Made by a program: the position numbers and the translations under genes. Of a stretch of DNA of 51,158 nucleotides, positions 46,415 through 51,158 are shown one piece after another. Under the pieces are notes generated by a model, which saw only the letters and a program-made list of their open reading frames with translations, did not search any database and had not been told where the DNA came from. The stretch is from a virus, in the IMG/VR virus record IMGVR_UViG_3300045921_000118, positions 1 through 51,158 of that record; one strand, 5' to 3'. Each line of letters opens with the position of its first letter. Positions within the stretch are counted from its first letter, which is position 1.

Positions 46415-46462
46415 GTACTGGTATTGTAGACCGCACGGATTGGTACCAAAAACTCTCTAAGG

Positions 46463-46491
46463 TTGAAGGGCTGGTCGGGATCTGTTATTAT
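46463..46491 (+). promoter_or_regulatory. Sigma70-type promoter TTGAAG-17-TATTAT
   Basis: +1 one base before ATG 46499. Confidence 0.6.
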
Positions 46492-46498
46492 GCGGGGT

Positions 46499-46921
46499 AT
46501 GATTCCTTTATGGGTATGGCATTCGGGTTTCGTAATCGTCAGTTTGATTGCGTTGACGTTGGCATTGGCATACGCCGGGGAAGTGCTGGCCCGCCGCCGG
46601 ATCGAACGTCAATGGATGCAATGTATGGCTGAATTGCACCGGAAGTCTGTGATTCCGGTTGTGGCAGCTTTCCTCATCGCCGGGTATGCGTGGGCGCAAA
46701 CACAGATCGGCACCGATCAACGGTCGCCGAAGATTCCACAGGTGGTGGAATGGGGTGTGTGCAAAGATCCGGTTCCGAATCCAACGCCGAACATCAGTTG
46801 CGCCGGGCTGGAAATGATGCGGTTCCGCTACGCTGACGGTTCGACGAAGGTGTACACGCTGGTTCCGGCGACACCGAACATCGCCACGGAAACGAAGTTC
46901 GTTCGAGTGCCGCTAAACTAG
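46499..46921 (+). CDS. Membrane protein with second hydrophobic segment, 140 aa
   Basis: MIPLWVWHSGFVIVSLIALT is the first membrane helix; RRRIERQWMQCM forms a basic loop; VIPVVAAFLIAGYAWAQ looks like a second signal-type segment with a cleavage-like AWAQ. The remainder is periplasm-like with two Cys (GVCKD, ISCAG). Two genes fused in one frame cannot be excluded: a GTG at the second segment would start a classic secreted protein. Confidence 0.6.
   Translation: MIPLWVWHSGFVIVSLIALTLALAYAGEVLARRRIERQWMQCMAELHRKSVIPVVAAFLIAGYAWAQTQIGTDQRSPKIPQVVEWGVCKDPVPNPTPNISCAGLEMMRFRYADGSTKVYTLVPATPNIATETKFVRVPLN
46914..46920 (+). promoter_or_regulatory. Late-type box CTAAACT
   Basis: Inside the previous gene's last codons; +1 exactly at ATG 46926. 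Confidence 0.4.
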
Positions 46922-46925
46922 TGTC

Positions 46926-47090
46926 ATGATGAATCGTCGATCCTTCTTCGCTGTGATTGCCGGGGTATTCTCTTCGGTTGGCTGTGAAAGCTATACGAAG
47001 AGGTTTCTGGCCGCGCACCCGGAAGTCAAACCGTTTCCGCCGGGCATTTTGATAACCGGTCTATCGGTCTGGTTCGTGCCTGACTGGTAA
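46926..47090 (+). CDS. Small lipoprotein, 54 aa
   Basis: MMNRRSFFAVIAGVFSSVGC, a signal with lipobox-like SVGC (Cys20). Mature part HPEVKPFPPGILITGL. An ATG at 46929 is an equal choice. Function unknown. Confidence 0.6.
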   Translation: MMNRRSFFAVIAGVFSSVGCESYTKRFLAAHPEVKPFPPGILITGLSVWFVPDW

Positions 47091-47216
47091 GCAATGGCGT
47101 TATGAGCACCGCGCCGGGGTGTGCGTAAACCGGCGGTCAGTGATGGGGCCACCAGTCTGGCGACACGAAGCGCCGGAAAGCGGAGAAACAACGCCGCAAG
47201 CTGATACCAATTCGAA
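47091..47216 (+). other. Short intergenic stretch without a clear gene
   Basis: Only very short frames (such as a GTG frame of 27 codons) are present; none has an RBS. Belongs to the 3' untranslated part of the unit ended by the terminator at 47217. Confidence 0.5.
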
Positions 47217-47260
47217 ACGGGCCGGAACGCCTCATGAACGTTCCGGCCCGTTTTGGTTTT
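47217..47260 (+). terminator. Rho-independent terminator
   Basis: 13-bp stem ACGGGCCGGAACG with CGTTCCGGCCCGT, loop of 9, then TTTGGTTTT. Confidence 0.92.
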
Positions 47261-47268
47261 GATGGTGA

Positions 47269-47423
47269 CTACTGCCCGGCGCACATGGCACGGGCGGCTT
47301 GCATGAAAGCGAACTGGTCGTAGTTGTCGTTCCGCTCTTCGTCGCGGGCATTCTGGACGCCCTTGCCGTTGCAGCGGTAGCAGATCCCGCCGGGGCCAGT
47401 CGGGAAGGGAGTTTCATCGTCAT
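47269..47423 (-). pseudogene. Zinc-ribbon protein gene with one-base frameshift at its start
   Basis: The frame ending at 47269 is clearly coding (PFPTGPGGICYRCNGKGVQN, YDQFAFMQAARAMCAGQ) but has no start codon before the NADAR stop in the same frame. Minus-strand GGTGGAGAG followed by ATG at 47423 or 47417 fits a start if one A is added to AAA at 47412-47414, giving MKTPFPTGPGG. The CxxCxGxG motif is DnaJ-like. About 51 aa if restored. Confidence 0.55.
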
Positions 47424-47484
47424 TCTCTCCACCTTCATGATGACTCGTTTGACCGAGAATGACAATGGTACTTTGGTACTGATC

Positions 47485-47970
47485 TTAGGAAATCGTGCGC
47501 AATTGTTCCCGAAGTTCCATCAAGAGCACGCCAAGCATGTTCTTGCCGCTTCCGTCCCGACCGCAACCCCAATAGTAGTCGAACGGGCTGTCTTCGATGA
47601 TGATTTCGTCGCCGGTGCTGAGCAGAAGGTCGCGAAGGTCGGGTTCGCTGAACTTGGCACGGAGCGCCCGGCGCATGAAGTCGTCTTTGACTTCATCCCA
47701 ATCCGGGCGCATCGGGAAGTCACGCCGCCGTCCTTCATCAGCGGCTTCGCGGGGCCGGTTCAACCCGGCGATGTAGTCGTGAAGAGTGATGGTGTAGGGT
47801 TCGAGCGACGGCGGTTCTGTGCCAAGGGTGATCGTGGCATCGGGGTAGAACTTCATCGCTTGGTAGTAGTGTTCGGTGGACTTCCACTTACGTCCATCGA
47901 CCACAACGTCGCGGCGGTAGAAGTTTGAAAACTCTCCCCACTTGTCCAACACTCTCCAGAACTTTATCAT
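47485..47970 (-). CDS. NADAR-family protein (YbiA-like)
   Basis: 161 aa from ATG 47970 (MIKFWRVLDKWGEFSNF). Signature FWRVLDKWGEFSNFY, KWKSTEHYYQAMKF, LRAKFSEPDLRDLLLSTGD and FDYYWGCGRDGSGKNMLGVL match the NADAR fold, in which members remove ADP-ribose from guanine or cleave N-glycosidic bonds. Phage-encoded NADAR proteins have been implicated in reversing ADP-ribosylation by DarT-type toxins. TATAAT with +1 exactly at ATG 47970. Confidence 0.93.
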   Translation of the reverse strand: MIKFWRVLDKWGEFSNFYRRDVVVDGRKWKSTEHYYQAMKFYPDATITLGTEPPSLEPYTITLHDYIAGLNRPREAADEGRRRDFPMRPDWDEVKDDFMRRALRAKFSEPDLRDLLLSTGDEIIIEDSPFDYYWGCGRDGSGKNMLGVLLMELREQLRTIS

Positions 47971-47976
47971 GTATCT

Positions 47977-47982
47977 ATTATA
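47977..47982 (-). promoter_or_regulatory. -10 box TATAAT for the NADAR gene
   Basis: Perfect TATAAT; +1 exactly at the ATG. A poor -35. A GACATACTAGAC sequence at about 47995-48006 lies upstream. Confidence 0.6.
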
Positions 47983-48041
47983 GTCCCGGATGCCTGACAT
48001 ACTAGACATCCGGGACAGTTGTGGAGGATTTGCCTTATATA

Positions 48042-48431
48042 CTAGGCAGGACGGGTGAGCGGCTTCGGCTGTTCTCGTTCATCATCGGGCCGGTATGACC
48101 GGCGGGGCCGCATGTGGATGTCGCCGCCGCACCGTTTGCACAGTTCGTTCTTGACGGCACAATCGAAACAGATTGGATCGGTTGTGGTGGTGTCGTACAG
48201 TTCGTTTTTGCCACAAATGCCGCATGGCCGTTCCGTGGCGGTAGGACCGCCAAGGCGCGACCGAAGGATGTAGTAGCAAGTCTTGCACTGTGAATCCTTG
48301 ATCCGCTGTAGACGTTCGGGGTCGTCCAGAAATTTGATTGCTTTGGCGACAGTAGCGTCACCAGTGGTGCGCGCGAAGTCGGTGGCGCGGCGAACGCTCA
48401 CGGAATCGATATGCGCTGGTTTTTGCTTCAT
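48042..48431 (-). CDS. Zinc-ribbon protein, 129 aa
   Basis: Four CxxC knuckles: CKTC, CGIC, CFDC and CKRC, spaced to form two zinc ribbons. Basic helical N-terminus and a disordered, basic, Pro-rich C-terminus (HMRPRRSYRPDDERE). Probably binds nucleic acid. ATG 48431 diverges from the gp33 unit. Confidence 0.7.
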   Translation of the reverse strand: MKQKPAHIDSVSVRRATDFARTTGDATVAKAIKFLDDPERLQRIKDSQCKTCYYILRSRLGGPTATERPCGICGKNELYDTTTTDPICFDCAVKNELCKRCGGDIHMRPRRSYRPDDEREQPKPLTRPA

Positions 48432-48474
48432 ACCGTCATTTAGATTCGAAGTTCGACGCTAAACTAATCAATGT

Positions 48475-48720
48475 ATGGCAATCTATGACCCGATGGACCA
48501 TGAGAACAGCATCTTGCGCTTCTCTGAAGAAGTAGAGCGAATCGCAAGATCCGGGCGTGGGATGCGCATCATTGACGCAATTTTGGCGGTGGCCGGAAAG
48601 GAAAACATGGAACCCCAATTTGCGGCGACGTTGTTAACCCCGACCCTACGCGACAAACTTCAGGACGATGCCGAAAAGCATCATATGGTGAAAAAGTCGG
48701 CACGCCTTCGTTTCACATGA
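48475..48720 (+). CDS. 33: Late transcription coactivator, gp33 type
   Basis: 81 aa. RFSEEVERIARSGRGMRIID, AILAVAGKENMEPQFAATLL and KLQDDAEKHHMVKKSARLRF match the gp33 pattern (helix, dipeptide turn, 'i.dAi....e...'). gp33 binds RNA polymerase beta flap and links gp55 and the sliding clamp to late promoters. CTAAACT (48459-48465) lies upstream. The order gp33-gp59-gp32 is the T4 order, which supports the call. Confidence 0.85.
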   Translation: MAIYDPMDHENSILRFSEEVERIARSGRGMRIIDAILAVAGKENMEPQFAATLLTPTLRDKLQDDAEKHHMVKKSARLRFT

Positions 48721-49343
48721 GCGACATGCTCTTTGAACCGTTCGAAACCTACTACACACGGGGCTTGCTCTACAAGCACCTGACAGAGCCAAAATTCGAC
48801 TTCTTCAACCAAGTGTCCAATCCCGTCATCCGGCGGCATTTCTGGAAGAAGTGGCAGGAGCATCCAAGCAAGCAAACGTTCTGGATTGCCTTGACCCGCC
48901 GGTTCAAGAAGATTGATGACATGCGCGACCATTTCCTTTCGGTGATGGTTACTCGGTCACCCAAAGAATACGCCAATCTCTACGATCTGGAGTGCTATCA
49001 GAAATGGGTCGGTCGATTGCATTCCATGCACGTTCAGTTTGAGGATGATTTGACCATCATTCGGCGACGGGCGGGGTCTTTGAAGAAATCCATCCGGGGC
49101 GATGGCGACGCACAGCCGATGCTGTACACCTTGCTTATGTCCGGCCAGATATCAATGGAGACGTTTGCATGGCTGGTTCACTTTCAACCGAAGATCATCA
49201 CGGTGATGGATGCGTATTTCGATTCATTGGATCTGGCGTGGAAGGAAAAGCGAATGATTGCTATGAAGTACGCGGCCTTCTTGACCCGGCTAAATATCAA
49301 TCAGGAACGCCTGAAAACCATTCTCAAGGGGTACATTGCATAG
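48717..49343 (+). CDS. 59: Helicase loader, gp59 type
   Basis: 208 aa, overlapping gp33 (ATGA). Elements: YKHLTEPKFDFFNQVS, YQKWVGRLHSMHVQFEDDLT, MLYTLLMSGQISMETFAWLV and the C-terminal FLTRLNINQERLKTILKGYI. gp59 brings helicase gp41 onto gp32-coated fork DNA. Sequence similarity is low but gene order and size agree with T4 gp59 (217 aa). Confidence 0.88.
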   Translation: MSDMLFEPFETYYTRGLLYKHLTEPKFDFFNQVSNPVIRRHFWKKWQEHPSKQTFWIALTRRFKKIDDMRDHFLSVMVTRSPKEYANLYDLECYQKWVGRLHSMHVQFEDDLTIIRRRAGSLKKSIRGDGDAQPMLYTLLMSGQISMETFAWLVHFQPKIITVMDAYFDSLDLAWKEKRMIAMKYAAFLTRLNINQERLKTILKGYIA

Positions 49344-49586
49344 ATGATTGTCACGAAGGTAAGCCCGGAACGCAAGGATTTGTATATCCAGACGTTGATG
49401 GATCAACTGTGCGCGTCGCACCAAGAGAATCTCTTTATGCTCGAAGAGCTTTCCAAGGCTCAAGATCAATTGAAGTCTCTGTTCAAAGAGAATTCGATGC
49501 TTCGGCATCGATTGCAGGAAGCCGGAATCGAAGTCGAATCCGGTGAGAAAAAAGATTCTGGCGATCAAAAGCCGGTGTCTAAATAG
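49344..49586 (+). CDS. Coiled-coil protein, 80 aa
   Basis: ATG 49344 directly after gp59 stop. YIQTLMDQLCASHQENLFML and LKSLFKENSMLRHRLQEAG form a coiled coil; the tail is acidic. Its stop lies beside a CTAAATA box for gp32. Unknown; may assist replication. Confidence 0.65.
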   Translation: MIVTKVSPERKDLYIQTLMDQLCASHQENLFMLEELSKAQDQLKSLFKENSMLRHRLQEAGIEVESGEKKDSGDQKPVSK

Positions 49587-49719
49587 TTTTTGCGCGGGTA
49601 GATCCCGCGTTACGATCAAAGTCAGAAGTTAAGCCAAAGTACGTCGGGCGGCGGGCGAAAGCCAAATTCAAGCACGCTTCGGCAGAAAGGATTGGACAGA
49701 CTTATAGGAGAACAACACA
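49579..49719 (+). promoter_or_regulatory. Leader of gp32 with late box and hairpins
   Basis: CTAAATA at 49579-49585. The ~130-nt leader has CGCGGG-TAGAT-CCCGCG (about 49595-49611) and further stems, then AGGAGAACAACACA before the GTG. T4 gp32 represses its own mRNA through a 5' pseudoknot, so this leader is a candidate translational operator. Confidence 0.45.
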
Positions 49720-50673
49720 GTGAAAAGTCTTGCAGAACTCAAGGCCAACATGCAGGCCAACAAGGACGCGCTTCGCCGGAAGATGGAAGAAACGAATTCC
49801 GGTGCAGGACGCGCCAAAGACACGCGCTTCTGGAATTTGGAGCGTGACAAGAGCGGTACGGGTAGCGCAATCATCCGGTTTCTTCCGGCCCGCGCTGACG
49901 AAGACACCCCGTACATTACCACCTACGATTACGGCTTCCAAGGTCCCACTGGCAAGTGGTACGTGGAAGAGAGTCTTCAGACCATCGGAAAGACCGACCC
50001 GGTGGCTGAAGAGAACAGCAAGCTGTGGCAAACTGGCGAAGAAGCCAACATTGCCTTGGCCCGTAAGCGTGCCCGTCGCACCCACTACATCAGCAACATT
50101 CTGGTCATCAGCGATCCGGCTCACCCGGAGAACGAAGGCAAGGTGTTCTTGTGGAAGTACGGCAAGAAGGTCATGACCAAGATCAAGGACATGATCGAAC
50201 CGCCGTTCAAGGATGATCCGTCTGTGGACCCGTTCTGTTTCTTCGGCGGTGCGAATTTCCGCCTGAAGGTGAAGAACGTGGAAGGATATCCCAACTACGA
50301 TTCTTCGGTGTTCGATTCTCCCGCTCCGCTGTTTGGTGGCGATGAGAAGAAGATCCAGAAGGTTTGGGATTCGGAGTACAGCTTGAAGGAATTCTTGGAC
50401 CCGAACCGGTTCAAGAGCTACGAAGAGTTGAAGAAGCGCTTCGAAGAAGTCATGGGCTTGACCGGCGGCGGTGCTGGTTCGGCTCCCGCTTCGGCACCGG
50501 CAACCGCCAAGGCGTCCGCTGCGAAGGCGACGACCCGCACGGTGTTGCCGCAAGATGACGACGATCCTCCGTTCGACGTGACTACCTCGAAGGGTAGCAA
50601 GGGTGGCGGTGCTTCTACTTCCCGGCAACAGGAAGAGGAAGATGCTTTCGCCGCACTGGTGGAGAAGGACTAA
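49720..50673 (+). CDS. 32: Single-stranded DNA-binding protein, gp32 type
   Basis: 317 aa from GTG 49720. N-terminal LAST-like basic helix (LAELKANMQANKDALRRKM), an OB-fold core with TRFWNLERDKSGTGSAIIRF, KWYVEESLQTIGKTDPV and VFLWKYGKKVMTKIKDMIEP, and an acidic C-terminus ending EEEDAFAALVEKD for protein partners. The Cys/His zinc site of T4 gp32 is absent: only one Cys (PFCFF) occurs in the core. An Ala/Pro/Gly linker of ~60 residues joins core and tail. Confidence 0.95.
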   Translation: MKSLAELKANMQANKDALRRKMEETNSGAGRAKDTRFWNLERDKSGTGSAIIRFLPARADEDTPYITTYDYGFQGPTGKWYVEESLQTIGKTDPVAEENSKLWQTGEEANIALARKRARRTHYISNILVISDPAHPENEGKVFLWKYGKKVMTKIKDMIEPPFKDDPSVDPFCFFGGANFRLKVKNVEGYPNYDSSVFDSPAPLFGGDEKKIQKVWDSEYSLKEFLDPNRFKSYEELKKRFEEVMGLTGGGAGSAPASAPATAKASAAKATTRTVLPQDDDDPPFDVTTSKGSKGGGASTSRQQEEEDAFAALVEKD

Positions 50674-50691
50674 CAGTCCGCCTGAAAATGA

Positions 50692-50722
50692 AAAGGCCCG
50701 GCATCGATGCCGGGCCTTTCCT
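50692..50722 (+). terminator. Rho-independent terminator after gp32
   Basis: AAAGGCCCGGCAT and ATGCCGGGCCTTT stem around a CG centre. Confidence 0.88.
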
Positions 50723-50727
50723 TATCT

Positions 50728-50898
50728 ATGCCAGCCTATTTTGATCCTGTCCTTTACCGATATGAAGAAGCACTCGAAGCATACCGCGACCGAGTTGCTT
50801 TTCCAGAGCGCGAAATTCTATCAGACCTGTCCACAATTCTTAGACATTCACAATCTGATGTTGAATCGTTGATCGACCAAACCGGACGTACAGATTAG
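50728..50898 (+). CDS. Hypothetical protein, 56 aa
   Basis: MPAYFDPVLYRYEEALEAYR followed by helical EREILSDLSTILRHSQSDV. No family. Begins just after the gp32 terminator and overlaps the convergent gene by 4 bp. Confidence 0.5.
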   Translation: MPAYFDPVLYRYEEALEAYRDRVAFPEREILSDLSTILRHSQSDVESLIDQTGRTD

Positions 50899-51158
50899 TC
50901 GTCGTCTTCGTCCGGGCCTTCATCTTCCGACTCATCGAAGGATACACCATCATGAGCGATGACGTTCTCTTGATTTGGATGGACCTTCGGTTCGAAAATC
51001 GGACAGTTCCCGATCTGATTGACAATTTCGCACCGTTTGAATAGGAACTCACCGGTGACAAAGTTGCGACCGATCAGCGAACTTTGGTGGCCGCATAGCG
51101 GCGTTTCCATCCGAACGATCAGGCCGTCGTGCTCTTCGCGGTGGAAGATTCCCCAACG
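50895..51158 (-). CDS. Hypothetical protein, C-terminal part
   Basis: Runs in from the right edge (WGIFHREEHDGLIVRMETP). GRNFVTGEFLFKRCEIVNQI and a strongly acidic tail (DESEDEGPDEDDD). Start lies outside the window, so the ATG at 51110 is unlikely to be the true one. Function unknown. Confidence 0.6.
   Translation of the reverse strand, partial: RWGIFHREEHDGLIVRMETPLCGHQSSLIGRNFVTGEFLFKRCEIVNQIGNCPIFEPKVHPNQENVIAHDGVSFDESEDEGPDEDDD

Noticed and set aside
47091-47216. 27-codon GTG frame (VRKPAVSDGATS...) in the intergenic region
   Set aside because: No RBS or promoter at the expected distance and no coding bias.
49702-50628. 308-aa minus-strand open frame
   Set aside because: Antisense to gp32.
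1-51158. Search for integrase, transposase or lysogeny module
   Set aside because: No tyrosine or serine recombinase, CI-like repressor or IS was readable; the HNH genes are homing-type only.

Overview
The window is a continuous piece of a large tailed-phage (myovirus) genome of the T4 supergroup, about 53% G+C by eye. The T4-type core can be read directly: recombination nuclease gp46/gp47, late sigma factor gp55, late coactivator gp33, helicase UvsW, mediator UvsY, helicase loader gp59, single-stranded DNA-binding protein gp32 and tail-tube-type proteins. No integrase, transposase or CRISPR array was seen. The host cannot be named. A secreted protein at 34610-35719 resembles a family I associate with Acidobacteriota, while the tmRNA is circularly permuted, a form known from alpha- and some beta-proteobacteria and cyanobacteria.

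Layout. 1-7982 (minus): recombination, late transcription and tail genes. 8000-8453: a non-coding, hairpin-rich stretch. 8467-15720 (plus): accessory proteins including an I78-type protease inhibitor, a VWA protein, a macro-domain protein and a Ro60/TROVE protein. 15739-18466 (minus): Hsp20, membrane proteins, a cysteine-protease-like protein and dUTPase. 18504-21733 (plus): nucleotidyltransferase and a tail fibre. 21730-23753 (minus): prohead-protease-like protein and a Thg1-like 3'-5' polymerase. 23814-35719 (plus): RNA ligase, DNA methyltransferase, PhoH, PD-(D/E)XK nuclease, HD hydrolase, dNMP kinase, ParB-like protein and secreted protein. 35765-35855: a probable small RNA. 35851-37823 (minus) and 37882-39584 (plus): mostly unknown genes. 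39594-39917: a circularly permuted tmRNA. 40133-42848: virion proteins and a SprT-like peptidase. 42897-44422: eleven tRNA or tRNA-like genes, several with abnormal loops. 44302-47970: HNH endonuclease, ClpP, a gp23-like peptide and a NADAR protein. 48475-50673: the gp33-gp59-gp32 block.

How it works together. Two promoter classes stand out. Sigma70-type promoters (TTGACA, 17 bp, TATAAT-like), several carrying GACATATARGTC over the -35 box, drive accessory and small genes. T4-type late boxes (TATAAATA or CTAAATA and variants) precede virion genes, as expected from the encoded gp55 and gp33. In both classes the start codon usually sits at or within a few bases of the predicted +1, so first genes of transcripts look leaderless, while internal genes overlap (ATGA or GTGA) or have Shine-Dalgarno sites.

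The most distinctive content is an RNA-maintenance set: permuted tmRNA, unusual tRNAs, Thg1-like polymerase, RNA ligase, RlaP-like nucleotidyltransferase, Ro60/TROVE protein, YhaM-like HD protein and PhoH. A macro-domain protein and a NADAR protein add two ADP-ribose enzymes that may oppose DarT-type defence. At least six genes carry one-base frameshifts at short homopolymers, so either sequencing indels or real decay must be considered.
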